DNA of 64,000 nucleotides from Steinernema hermaphroditum. Taxonomy: Eukaryota > Nematoda > Chromadorea > Rhabditida > Steinernematidae. Each line of letters begins with the position of its first letter. Positions within the stretch are counted from its first letter, which is position 1. The notes beneath the pieces were generated by a model. The model was not told the origin of the DNA, made no database searches, and saw only the letters and a program-made list of their open reading frames with translations. The stretch spans positions 1,364,001 to 1,428,000 of the forward strand of contig CM059622.1 in assembly GCA_030435675.1 (NCBI GenBank), given 5' to 3'. This document shows positions 9,435 through 19,599 of the stretch, in pieces. Position numbers and translations under genes: made by a program.

Positions 9435-11588
9435 CTAAGTATTCTCGACGACGTGGCCCGGAGTACGATAGATACAGATCTGGGCGGCGACTGGACCAGC
9501 GAGATCACAGAATTCGTTGATAGTGTCTTCGAAGGTGTCGTCGTCTGCCACTAACAGCTTGTACATCCGAGCGGTGACGAGACGTTGCGACATCGTTGAA
9601 GGGTCTTTGCAAATGACACGAATGTCGTCGAAACTGCCCGCCGGCGGACGGTCATCGTTGGGGTAGAATTCAGTGAAGTGGTTTCCGTTCGCGTTGATCA
9701 TGGCAATCGCTTCTTGTATGGGCATCTGGAACGAGAGCGGGTTAGTTAGTGGTTCCAGCAGCTCTGTATGATTTGAGTGACTGTTGCAGTGCTTACCCAC
9801 TTAAACGTCTTGTCGCACATCAGAAAGCTTGGCTTGAAGCGGCCTTTATATTTCATCTTTGGGCATTCTTCCAAGTAATAGCCTAAAATCACGATGTCTC
9901 TATTCGGTTCAGAGGTAACTTCACTAACCCATGTAATAGTATTGCACCTCAGGGCGTTGGACATTCATTCGCTGCGTAAACTCGATTTCCCTTAGTGCAG
10001 AGTAGGTGCCCAGAGCCAGAAACGAGAAGTCAGGGTCGTAGAAGAAGTACTTCGACGAAAGGCACGCCGGTAAGAGATCGATGACGCCAACGGCGATAAT
10101 TTTGTCGTCCAATATGTAGAGTTGGTGGAAGGACCCGAATCCAGGAAAATCGTCATCACCGGGTTCATAGACTAGTGGCGAATTCGCCAGGAAACCTTCG
10201 AAGCCTCGTCGCGTCGCTCTGCGATCTTTGTGGATCTGTGTTTGGTACTTAAGGTACAGGTCCACTTCCTCGTCGTAGCGATCGGCAAATTCTGGAGAGC
10301 CTTCTCGCACGAGGCGAACTTCTAGTTTGTGCTTGTGGCCTTCCTCGTACGGGAGAATGAACGACGTGATATTGCGCTTTCTACTCTCTTCTTTCGCCGC
10401 CCGTTGACGTTTGAACTGAAAAAGGGAAGTCATATGAACGTTAGAGTACAGGGTTTAGGGGAGCAATTTCATCAGCTGCCTTTCTCTATTTAAATCGGCA
10501 CCACAAATGTACATCTGCACAGCCAACTGTCCTATTGGGATTTTAGAACAAACGAAAGCTTACTTCTTCAACGTCTATCCCCTTTCTGGCGAGCTTTTCA
10601 AAGCACCGCCGCCTCCGCATCTCCTTCTTCTTGACCGGTTGCTCATAGTCGGCTATGCTCTTTTCGCGCTTTTCTTCGGCAGTATCACATTCTTTCGGCT
10701 CCTCCTTGGGGCACCCGTTTTCGGAGCCAATCTGCGCCACTTCGGAACACCCGTTTTCACCAGTGCGTGCTTCTTCAATTTCCTTTCTCGATGGCTTCTT
10801 GTCTTCAACTAGGAAACGGTTCATGTTTCTTAGCACGCGCTTCTGCATCCGGGAAAGACGAACTTTGGTTACGTCAAGCCTAAAACGGCACCCTTTTCAA
10901 ACGGTTCACAGAAGAAGCTGTACCTGATCGTGTACTGCGGACAGCACGTCTTTGACATGATCGGCTTGTAGAGGTAGCGTCCCGACCTGGAAAGAGCACA
11001 ATACAACATGCATCGACACGGACGTGGCTCTACCTTCGCCACCCACAATTCATGAGGCCCAGATAGGCGTCGACGGTGAGCTGATGGCCCCACATGCCTA
11101 AAACATTGAAATTTGATTACTTCTCTAGCGGCAAAAAATTAAGCGGTGGGGCCATCCTGCGCCGTCTTACTGTATGTTCATCATCATCACCCCACACAAC
11201 GAGACAACAGTGATAAAGAAACACACCAACCTGCTCCAACCCCTGTCGAGCAGGTCGTTAAAGATGGCGTTCGACACCGTATAAGCCATCATCCCTAAAA
11301 ATGAATCTTTAAGGCGGTCGTCGAGCGGAGCGGAAAAACACAAGATAGGACGGCGCAGGCTATGGTAAGAGCTTAGACTTGGGCCCTACCCAAAGCTATC
11401 GAGGTTTCGGCATACTCCGAATCGGACGAATCACCATCACCCTGCGCACCTCTGTTCTCCTTTTGGCGTCCGTCGATCGCCTTCTTGCCTTTGCAGTATC
11501 CGCACGTGCTTGCGCTCGTGCTGGAGTCAAACAGCTCCACGATTGAACTCCGTGTTCGTGAGCGACTCCCGTGCAAAGGCGTTGACAT
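9435..11588 (-). CDS. ate-1: Arginyl-tRNA--protein transferase ATE1
   Basis: Transfers Arg from Arg-tRNA to N-terminal Asp/Glu (or oxidised Cys) in the Arg/N-degron pathway. Exons (minus) are 11390-11588, then either 11231-11294 or 11034-11097, then 10924-10986, 10564-10879, 9929-10415, 9797-9882 and 9435-9725. Using one alternative exon gives 501 residues with every phase matching. The N-terminal ATE domain carries CGYC (C29, C32) and TCCPQYTIR, the conserved cysteines known to matter in yeast Ate1. The C-terminal domain has FGSFHQLYILDDKIIAVGVIDLLP, YFFYDPDFSFLALGTYSALREI and YYMGYYLEECPKMKYKGRFKPS, typical of the family. The two 64-nt exons are tandem duplicates encoding the same domain segment. 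The gene follows mL64 at operon distance, with a CTTTCAG acceptor about 15 bases before the start. Confidence 0.95.
11034..11097 (-). other. ATE1 alternative exon B (64 nt)
   Basis: Encodes GMWGHQLTVDAYLGLMNCGWRR across its junctions. This matches the ATE1 family consensus GMWAHxLTV..Y..L...GWRRSG better than the other copy. It is flanked by a TTTTAG acceptor and GTAGAG donor. Entry phase, exit phase and length are identical to exon A at 11231-11294. Confidence 0.85.
11231..11294 (-). other. ATE1 alternative exon A (64 nt)
   Basis: Encodes GMMAYTVSNAIFNDLLDRGWSR across its junctions, a diverged copy of exon B keeping GM, the T-V and GW-R positions. Acceptor TTTTTAG and donor GTTGGT are intact. 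Because 64 is not a multiple of three, an mRNA with both or neither copy would be out of frame, so the copies should be mutually exclusive. Confidence 0.8.
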
Positions 11589-11789
11589 CCTAGGCTTAAT
11601 CTCTGAAAGATAGGAGAATAGCAGAAGAGATGTACCACGACGTACTTTCAAATTTTCGCGGCTGAGCAAAGAACATAGCACAAGAAACATGACACAAGAA
11701 AGGATAAGCAATTGGCGACAACCAAACCATTACGTTCACAACACAGCGCAAAAACGCATTTATCAACAAGAAACAACAAATAAAAGGTC

Positions 11790-13792
11790 CTATGAGCTGC
11801 CGGACACAGCAGCAATCTTCTTCTTCAACAACTCTTGTCGCTTCGCCAACTTTGCTGCCTTCTTCTCCTCGGCCTCTTTCTGCTCGAGCATGACTTCGAA
11901 TCGCGGATCCTTTGGATCCATCCAGTACCCGAAGTATTCTTGAATTTCGCGGATGCGCCTTTCTGTCTCTTTTTCTTTCTCGCTCTTCTCTTCCTCAGCC
12001 TTGACCAGCGAAGCTTCGTATTTCTTCAGCATTTCCGGGTAGCGCTGCTCTTTCTTCGCTACTTCAGCGTCGCGCTTCACCTGCGCCACCCGTTGTGCTT
12101 CCTCTTCTTTGGACACTGCGCTGGCGACATCGTCGTATGTTCTGTACAGCTTCAGCGCTTGCTCCTGTTCGATTTCTTCGACAGTCGGCCACAGTTTACG
12201 GATGTCGACGCCGCTCTTCATGCCGAAGCGGCCAAACCGCGCGGCCAGCTCACTGCGCTCCTTCTCATAGTCGTAGGTGACTGGGGGTATGCCGCCTTCA
12301 GCCAATATTCGGTGTTTTTCGCGCAACCTAAAATGACATTTGTTAAGTGGCATAGGCAGGACACACTACGAGGAACGGAGCTCGGTTGTAGACGTGAAAT
12401 TATAAAGAAACCGTATTGGATACTCCGCACCACAATCTTTATCCTCTCAGACCCTAATACTATAATCTGCCTGAGCCGTAAACACGGATTTGCGTGCTCG
12501 CACATAATTACCGGAGAGCGGAAGACTGATTTCAGATGTGTGCGAAGTCCACTAGCGACTATTAACACGTTTGATATGCGTTAAACCACCTGGCAGTGCT
12601 TAACAAAAGCACTTGAAACACTACACCTGGAACAGCAGCAATCAATTTCAATTGCTCCTTCACTCAATTTACGGCAAATGAAGTGACATCCTCCTCATGA
12701 TGACAGACTTTGCAAATTTTTAGACTGTCTCGAATTCAACAAAGAGCACCTCCACTGGAATCGGCCCGAAATCCCACCATTTGCTGCGCCCCAATCGATC
12801 GCTAGTTCTCTGCGCACTTGTGCACTGTGGTTTGCACTGCCACATTCACAAACTCAATTAACGCCCGCAAAACTTTAAGTGATGTAATTAATTCAGCACC
12901 TTCAAGCTAAAGTCTGCACAAATTGCTCGACTCACGTGCAAATCATCCGACTGATTAGCACAAAACAAATGCGAGAACTGTCTTAAATTGCGCAAGGTAT
13001 ATTACATTTTTGGCTCCGCATGGTTTGCAAACAAAACACACTGAATTCAACTAATCCGTAAAAGTGATATCATCTTTACAGAGCACTGGAATAAGTAGCG
13101 CTTTCCACCAGACAGCACGAACCGTCTTGAATTTTGTAGACCGCGGCGGTACGTTCATTTACTAGGATTTCTTTGTGTCAATCGGCCATAAACTGTTTCA
13201 ATCAACGCATCGTTAGTAATTTCTGAAAATGGTTGTCCCAAATTATGAGAAATATTCATGACATTTTAAGTTCTCTGGTTGCTGCTCCAGTTTCATCGGT
13301 TGTATGGAAATAAAAATAATTATGCAAGAATCACGCAGAATATTGTATATAAGATCCTTCCAAATTGATAAGTTTAACATAGTTTAAGCACAGGAATTCG
13401 TGCGACAGCTTGCGATCGACAACATCACTTTTTATTTCAAAGATCGTTCACAATAAGTGAGCCCCTCGAAAATAATTTGGTTTTTTTGAAGATCACAAAG
13501 ACACTGAGAGCTGGTAACAAGATCTTCTCGACATGCCTTACCCGAAATGTCAAAGAAAGTTCTAGTACACTACGAACCTGCCAGTCAACCGCCCAACTCC
13601 ACCGTGCAGAACCCAAATCAAGATCACAGAGACATAGACACAGGCTGTCTCATTTCCAGAAAATCCGCACAACACTGTCGTACGTCCGCCACCGAGCTCC
13701 GTTCCAAGCCAAAACCACCAAAAAACTTACGTGTTCGACGCAGGCTTCGTTGCCAAGGCTCTCCTCGAGGTCAGAACGCGACGCGAGAGCAT
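11790..13792 (-). CDS. Mitochondrial ribosomal protein mL64 (CRIF1/GADD45GIP1)
   Basis: A 199-residue large-subunit mitoribosomal protein of the CRIF1 family, which sits at the exit tunnel and helps insert mtDNA-encoded subunits. Exon 2 (11790-12327, minus) carries the diagnostic RFGRFGMKSGVDIRKLWPT and FGYWMDPKDPRFEVMLEQKE, with a long charged coiled coil between and a lysine-rich tail. I place exon 1 at 13731-13792. It begins exactly at a TTTTCAG acceptor, encodes MLSRRVLTSRRALATKPASN, a textbook mitochondrial presequence, ends in a GTAAGT donor, and joins exon 2 in frame (one shared codon). The intron is 1.4 kb. The stop is about 200 bases before the ATE1 start on the same strand, so mL64 and ATE1 probably form an operon. 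Exon 1 assignment is inference; exon 2 is firm. Confidence 0.85.
12328..13730 (-). other. Long first intron of mL64
   Basis: A 1.4-kb intron by the model above. I see no nested gene in it. It is AT-rich and lacks the TCTAGAC words common in neighbouring spacers. Confidence 0.5.
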
Positions 13793-14979
13793 CTGAAAAG
13801 TTGAACTCATAAGCCAAATTGACACATCTGCGCGTCACGAAAATCGGCTCGCGAAAATCGATGCCGCTCCCTCCACGGGTGGTCCGTATCGCGGCGGCGC
13901 CGACGATAAATCGCCTCAAAAAATAATTGACTCATTAATCGGAGAGCGCGTTTTCGATTTTTCGTTCGGCGACGCGCCAGCCGTCGCCAGGCGACTGGCA
14001 TCGGAGCGTGCAAGCCTCGAAAGTTTAATTAGCGAAAAGAGGAATCGAACGAGGGCGACGTTCCAGCCGACGGTGCGGGAACGGAGTACCGTTTCGCGTT
14101 CGTGCGGGATCAGGGACGCTGAGGAGGCGAGGGAGAGGCGATACGCGGAACACCAGCTAAGCCGTCGGCGGGGTCTAGACGTCATCGTCTGATGACTCAG
14201 ACAGTAGACAAAGACGCGAAGCAAGGGATAAGCACGTCGAAGTCGTCTTGCCTTGTCATGAAATCCTCTATAAATCCACCGTTCTCGGAGGAGCGGCTTC
14301 CGCAGCTTCCAGAAGACGAGCGGGAGACGATGGTAGGGTTAGAGGAGTGTGGATTTGATTTGAGACAACGATTTGAGGGAAAAAATCATCAATTTTCTTC
14401 GAACTTTTATACGTTACATATAAAGAAAGCCGATGAGTTACGGTGGATATAGAGCCAGACCCGACGGCCTACCGTAACCCAGTAGATACTACGGTGCAGC
14501 CATTTACGCAATGGATGCGGAATGAACGGAGAGCGGTTATGGCTGGCTGGCGGCCTTCAGGCTACCGTAAGAACGAGAAAATGAGTGGGTTTCTAGAATG
14601 AGCGGGTGATGCAACCATATTTAGGATAACGGGTTACGGTAGTCTAGACCCAGACAGACACCTTAAAAAGACACACGAGCCGAAGAATCGTTCATCCTTG
14701 GCTTCTATAGCCTTCATTTTCCAGTGATCCTTGTCGAATTAAGGAGAGATTGATGCGGCTTTCGCCGCTTCCAGAAGATGAGCTGGAGGCGATGGTAAGC
14801 GGCGGCCTACCGTATCTTATAGCTAGAGAGGTCATCTGTGTACCAGCGGACCTTCATGTCAACAAAGCCTCCTATCGTACACGTTAATAAATATTATTAC
14901 ACGCAGAGAAGTGATTCAACAAGATGAGGGCGACAACAACGCAACGAGCAACTACATAACATTATCCGTCTAGAGACGT
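13793..14979. repeat. Spacer with a duplicated coding-like fragment
   Basis: Between the mL64 start and the nicalin stop. Two diverged copies of one short unit lie at about 14290-14340 and 14753-14803 on the + strand, reading LPQLPEDERETMVG and LSPLPEDELEAMVSGG. The second starts with an ATG. TACCGTA/TACGGTA words cluster between 14460 and 14820. These look like decayed pieces of an unrecognised gene or repeat. Confidence 0.4.
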
Positions 14980-16797
14980 CTAGACGCTCTTTTTCGCGTT
15001 TCGGCGCGAAGCGACGGCGACGAATCGTTCGATGAAGACTTGAGCACGAGAGACGAGCTGGTAGAAGACGAAGAGGTACCCTACGACGGCCACTCCGATG
15101 AAGAGGTCGAAGATGGCAGGCTTGACGCGGTGAGCAATTATCTTCTCCTCTGAAACGAGTGCCTTTGAGGTGACAGTTACGGTAGGACGGACGCACCTTC
15201 GGGACCGTAGAGGGAGACGTCGACAAGCGTGACCTGCTGGAGGCTAGCGTGTCCACCCGTGTAGTGGTGCATGAGATCGCGGAGTTCGTTGGCGAGAACT
15301 CGGTTGGGAAGGGCGGCGGAGCGCGACGTCGAGGCGAACTTGGCGATGAGCGCCGCGACGCGCTCCGACTCGACGGGCGTCGTGCCGAGAAGTGAGCAGC
15401 CGGTATCGACGGAGCAGCCGGCGGCTGGGAGATGGAAGACGTGTCCGAGCACGGCCTCCGCCACCAGGCGGATGTTCGACTCGAGAACTTGGAGATTCAG
15501 CCGCGAGACGGTGTCCAGCATCGAGTTCCTGCAAGGGTGCGACTACGCTCACTCTAGATCTCGAAGCAGCGTACCTAGTAGGATCGGTAGGCGAGGGCAG
15601 ACGCGAGATGGTGACGGCAGGCATGCGCTTCAGGTTGAAGCGTTCGTGTTCCCAGTTGAGGAAGTCGTTGTTGCGGTTGATCGCCAACTTGACCATCTCG
15701 ATCTTGCGACTGGAGCCGGTGAGGAGCGACTCCATGCGCTTGAAGATCTTCATGGCGGCTGACTCCTCCTTGGGCACCTTGGCGACGTGCATCCTCAGCA
15801 TGTCGCCGTTTCCGATCGTGTCCAGGCAGAGGACGAGCTCGATGCGTTCTTCTGCATTTGAATGACTTCATTTGAACAAATCTTGACTGTCCTTACCAGT
15901 AGGCTTCTCAATGTAGTCGTCGAGCCACTGACGGGCACCCTGGTAGCTGAACTTGCCGGCGGCGGTGGCGATGAAGAGCATGTTGTACTTGGGTCTCGTG
16001 GCGGCGTTCTCGTAGAAGCGCTGGAAGACGGCCATCAGCTCCAGCAGCGCGACCATCCCGCTGCCGTTAGAGTCGGCGCCGGTGGAAAGGGCGGGCACGG
16101 CGCCGTAGCTGTCGTGGTGCGCGACGAAGACGAGCGTCGGGACGCCGCGTTCGTGTGCCGCCAGACGGCCGACGACGTTGAAGTGCTGCTTCTTGTCGGA
16201 GATGGTGGGCGTCCCACTTCCGGACGAGCTCAGCTGGAACGTGTTGCCGGCGAAGACGTTGACGAGCTGCTGCGCCGCCGTAGACGCGCGGTCGGAAGTC
16301 GTCTTGACGTCGTCGAGAAGGCTGGCCACAGCTTCGGACCAGGGCGCCACGAAGACGGCCAAGTCGGTCTTGATTTGCGTCAGAGTCTGTTCGAATTTGA
16401 GAAACTGAAAAGGAGACGATAAATTGAACGCCACTTGGCCACTCACCTCCTTCTCCTCGGCGAAGGCGTCCAAATCGGCTGGTATGACGATGACTATCGC
16501 GCCGGCAGCCTTGCCCAACACGTCGGCCAGATTCCGCTGGAGCACGTCCTTCCAGTGCACGATGGCGCTCTTACGAACGGTCTCCACGTTCAGCGAGACG
16601 GCTTCGTAGGCGACCCGCGACGACCTCGACCCGTACTGGTTGCCCTGCATGTCGAACTGCTGGAGACGGTAGGCGGTGAAACCCAGCTCCACATTGTCTG
16701 AGGCGGATGCGCCGAGCTGCGAACACACGGCCAGCAGGATGGACAGGTAGACGAGGAAGGAGGGGTTGCGTATCGCGTCGAGGAGCTCGTCTTGCAT
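14980..16797 (-). CDS. nra-2: Nicalin (nicastrin-like ER protein)
   Basis: ER membrane protein of the NOMO-nicalin-TMEM147 complex, linked to the multipass translocon; in C. elegans NRA-2 controls assembly of acetylcholine receptors. Exons (minus) are 16447-16797, 15897-16404, 15575-15851, 15197-15528 and 14980-15149, giving 545 residues (human 563). A signal anchor (FLVYLSILLAVCSQL) is followed by ELGFTAYRLQQFDMQGNQYGSR, then the aminopeptidase-like fold with FVAHHDSYGAVPALSTGADSNGSG, LFIATAAGKFSYQGARQWL and LAWEHERF-equivalent FLNWEHERFNLKRMPA. The C-terminal TM is IFDLFIGVAVVGYLFVFYQLV, followed by the basic tail. The start is 25 bases after a TTTTTAG acceptor. An upstream ATG in the open frame (16875) is less likely because that acceptor cuts it off. 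Confidence 0.93.
16405..16446 (-). other. 42-nt in-frame intron of nicalin
   Basis: GTGAGT donor and CTTTTCAG acceptor flank 42 bases that contain no stop in frame, so a retained intron would only add 14 residues. Splicing is the more likely outcome given the consensus ends, but sequence alone cannot decide. Confidence 0.6.
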
Positions 16798-17079
16798 GAC
16801 GCCGATCTGACGAAGGACAGGCCTAAAAACGGAACGTACTGGCGAGGAAAAATACGGCGACAATCGACACGCCATTGTCTATGGGGAGTAGAGACGCGGA
16901 GCGAGGATAATAGCGGTGGGAACGGACAATCGAGAGGAGGAGAACGACGATGAAGCACAAATATGTTAATTTCAAATGGGAGACGGTCACTGGGGGCGCA
17001 GGCTAGGCGTGGTGGGACCGAGAGTCAGGGGTGTTCCGCCATTCGCCAAGAAGGGCGAGAAAACACTTCACCTCTTAGT

Positions 17080-17300
17080 AGGAGGCTCCTACCATGGGTC
17101 TCTTCAGCGGCCACCCTTCAACCATACCGTATCCTCTCCTTTCGTTCCACTTACGGTGTCGAAAGATTCCCTCGGGAAGCGGTGAGGCCTAGCGCCTTCG
17201 CCAACTTCTCCGACGAGACCACCTTCTTCAACAGAGCCGTTCTGCACTTCCATGAGGGACCCTGGTTCCGGGAGTTCCGTCGGTCGGCAGAATCATTCCA
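17080..17300 (+). pseudogene. Chimeric fragment of the tail-anchored gene family
   Basis: A short plus-strand stretch matching the two minus-strand genes at 23.8-25.1 kb and 27.0-28.3 kb. Bases around 17122-17157 resemble their 5' flank (CATACCGTATCC and CCACTTACGGTGT). The sequence then jumps straight to mid-coding sequence reading VERFPREAVRPSAFANFSDE and on to HFHEGPWFREF. The first third of the coding region is missing at the junction, and the match stops at about 17290. No stop-free gene remains. It lies on the opposite strand from its relatives, overlapping nothing but the 3' flank of the zinc-knuckle gene. Confidence 0.75.
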
Positions 17301-17325
17301 TGTACAAAGAAGTTCGTCAATGGTG

Positions 17326-17331
17326 TTTATT
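17326..17331 (-). terminator. Polyadenylation signal of the zinc-knuckle/RS gene
   Basis: AATAAA on the minus strand, 38 bases after the stop at 17369. It supports this stop as the true 3' end of the gene. Confidence 0.65.
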
Positions 17332-17368
17332 TTCAATCTCTGTTTCCAATCTCATTTTGTGAATCATT

Positions 17369-18868
17369 TCAATGGTAATATTTTCTATTGGTGTATGGCT
17401 TGTAGTCCGAATCGCCCCTCTGGTTGTCCTTGTGCTGATAGTGCCTGTGCGCGTAGCCTCGCTGTCCGTCGTTCCGGAACCCGCCGTCCTGCTGATTCCT
17501 ACGGTAGCCTCCGTTGTTGTTGTTCTGGTGATTGTGATGGCGGTGGTAATTCAGCCGATTGCCGTTTTGATGCTGGCGGATCTGTTGAGGCTGTTGCTGT
17601 TGAGGCTGTTGGCTCTGCTGGATCTGGCTAAGGGCCAGTGCTACTTGAAGCACTTGGCTGGGATCGATGCTGCCGACACCGGGAATAGAGGGGAGCGGGA
17701 GCTGCGCGATCGTATTCGATACATCGGCCAGCACAGCCTGGGGACTCGAAGCCGAGGTGCGACGGTTCCTCGGCGGGCTGTTGTCCCGGCGATTGTTGTA
17801 GAAGGGCGAGGGATAAGGCTGCTGGCGGCGGTTCTCGTAATACTGACGGTGGTTGCCGTTCGAGGGACGGTTGTAGTTGTTGTTCTGGTAGCCTCGACGA
17901 TCTTGATGGTTGCGGTAGTTGTTGTTGTGGTGGTGGGAGGAAGAGGTGCCATTGTGGCGATTACCGTAGTCCCGGTTCTGGTGATGATTGTGGTGATGGC
18001 GGCGATGGTGGTTAGGGGCGTGGGGCGGGCGAGAGTCTCTAGTATCGCGTCTTTTTGGTGACCGATGCCGGGGCGAGCGGGAGCTCCACCGGGAGCTCTT
18101 CTTCTCCTCCTTCTTTTCAGGCTGCTCCTCCTCTTTTTCTTCGTCCTGATCCTTCAGTTCGCCGTCTTCGGAGTCATTCGAGGGAGAAGACGATCGGGAG
18201 CTCGAACTGTTGGGACTAGGGGATCGGGAGCTCACGGACTCCTCGCCGTCGAACATATCTTCGGAGCTTTCAGAGGCGCGCCCTGAGTCTTCGGACTCCT
18301 TCGCGTCCTCCGAATCGACGATTTCGACGAGTTCTTCGGGATCGGGAATACTGGTGTCCATGACTTCTTCTTCTGTGAGTTCGCTGATGGGAGAAGATAG
18401 CGGAATCTGCTCTTCTGGGGAGCCCACAGAAGGCCCTTCTGACTGAGTCTCTTCCGGAATCTGATCTTCCGGAGAAGGCTCCACTGAAGACTCTTCCGGG
18501 TGTGTTTCTTCGATGGGTTCCACAGGAAGCGCTTCCGAAGTTACTTCCTCGACGGCGTCCCAGAGGTCTTCTTCTGCCGTATCTTCCGGTAGCTGTACCT
18601 CCCCAGCAGGCTCTTCCACTGCAGCGTTTGGCTTCTGCTCTTCCACGGACTTGGAATCTGTCACAGCCACTTCATCCTCGATAATCTCTCCTTCTTCGAA
18701 GTCATCGGCTTTAGGTGATGGAAGGATATCCGAATGAGCTATCGTATCCTCACATGCTCCGACGACCTTTCCAGCGCTATCATAAGTCTCCACAGACTCG
18801 ACACAGGGACAATTAGCCTCGGTGTGGTCGGTTCCGTAGCAAACTCGGCAGCAGACGATCTTGAACAT
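17369..18868 (-). CDS. Zinc-knuckle, RS and N/Q-rich protein
   Basis: Single-exon 499-residue protein. Residues 7-20 hold a perfect CCHC zinc knuckle (CRVCYGTDHTEANC, spacing C-x2-C-x4-H-x4-C), a nucleic-acid binding motif. Then comes a very acidic Glu/Pro/Ser region, an SR/RS stretch (SSRWSSRSPRHRSPKRRD), and a long His/Asn/Arg/Tyr-rich tail including QQQ runs, typical of disordered RNA-binding or condensate-forming proteins. No RRM or enzymatic domain is seen. A role in RNA processing is plausible from composition but not shown. The gene has no intron, unlike its neighbours. A piece of its C-terminus recurs 12 kb away at 29.19-29.25 kb. Confidence 0.8.
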   Translation of the reverse strand: MFKIVCCRVCYGTDHTEANCPCVESVETYDSAGKVVGACEDTIAHSDILPSPKADDFEEGEIIEDEVAVTDSKSVEEQKPNAAVEEPAGEVQLPEDTAEEDLWDAVEEVTSEALPVEPIEETHPEESSVEPSPEDQIPEETQSEGPSVGSPEEQIPLSSPISELTEEEVMDTSIPDPEELVEIVDSEDAKESEDSGRASESSEDMFDGEESVSSRSPSPNSSSSRSSSPSNDSEDGELKDQDEEKEEEQPEKKEEKKSSRWSSRSPRHRSPKRRDTRDSRPPHAPNHHRRHHHNHHQNRDYGNRHNGTSSSHHHNNNYRNHQDRRGYQNNNYNRPSNGNHRQYYENRRQQPYPSPFYNNRRDNSPPRNRRTSASSPQAVLADVSNTIAQLPLPSIPGVGSIDPSQVLQVALALSQIQQSQQPQQQQPQQIRQHQNGNRLNYHRHHNHQNNNNGGYRRNQQDGGFRNDGQRGYAHRHYQHKDNQRGDSDYKPYTNRKYYH

Positions 18869-19599
18869 GATTGTAAATACTTGATTGATGATGACCGCTG
18901 GGCAGAGGGAGCTTATATGTACCTGCTCGAGGCACTAGCATCGCTGTGGGGAGATGTGGCATCGATTATGAAAAGTGATGCTATGGGATGAACTCATATT
19001 TGTCTGGATGGAATCACTGGCTGTCTCATCCATAAACAGTCTGCGAACGAAGAGATGCCCATCTACAACAAGGCATACCGATCGGCTGTCTCATCTACAT
19101 ACACTGCTAGAGTCTCATTTGGCATTATGTCTGTCTCACTTGACTTGTTTGAGACTTTAGACAAGACAGACCGACCGGAAAGGGAAAGTAAGATGTCTAC
19201 ATGTCTAGACAGAATTTGCTCAGTGATCAGCACGGAAAAGACGGAATTCTCAACTTGTGAATACGGATTTAACGCTTGTAGTAACAGACATGCACAGTGG
19301 CGACCTTCAGTTCTACAGTACGATCATCGAAGGCCCAAGGCTGTGGTCATCAACTCGATCTACAGCAGGAAACAATCGCTAGAGAAATATCTCCATCTGT
19401 ACATCGTATTGACCTTGTTTAACATCGATTCCTATATATAGCCATTTTCGAGTCCCTCTTTTGGCCGTGTCCTCTTTTGGCTCCGAAAAAAAACGAGACG
19501 ACTCCTTTCCGTTTTGTCGTTGATGCGTTTCTATGGGAATTACGGCAGCGGTTTAGTATCTAAGGACACAGCTCCTCGAGGCCCTCATCCCACTCGGCG
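18869..19599. other. Spacer with relic of the neighbouring exon
   Basis: About 730 bp between the zinc-knuckle gene start and the four-TM gene start. Most is AGAC/TCTAGAC-rich spacer. At 19288-19375 it holds a diverged copy of the four-TM gene's first exon (listed separately). Confidence 0.5.
19288..19375 (+). pseudogene. Decayed copy of part of the four-TM gene's exon 1
   Basis: The stretch beginning CACAGTGGCGACCTTCAG closely follows 19681-19768 (CACAGTGGCGCCCTTCAG and on through the AAGGCC..GTGG segment), about 80% alike by eye over roughly 75 bases. The frame is shifted within it, so it cannot code for the same peptide. It lies about 390 bp upstream of the intact exon in the same orientation. 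Confidence 0.7.

Noticed and set aside
13477..13812. 111-codon + strand frame over the mL64 first exon
   Set aside because: Antisense to the presequence exon, Arg/Ser-rich and without acceptor or family support.
15271..16422. Long + strand open frames of 157-186 codons
   Set aside because: Antisense to the nicalin exons, which are GC-rich and have a clear family match on the minus strand.
16963..17631. 222-codon + strand frame as a full gene
   Set aside because: Its first part is the chimeric pseudogene fragment and its second half is antisense to the zinc-knuckle gene; no start or splice evidence unites them.
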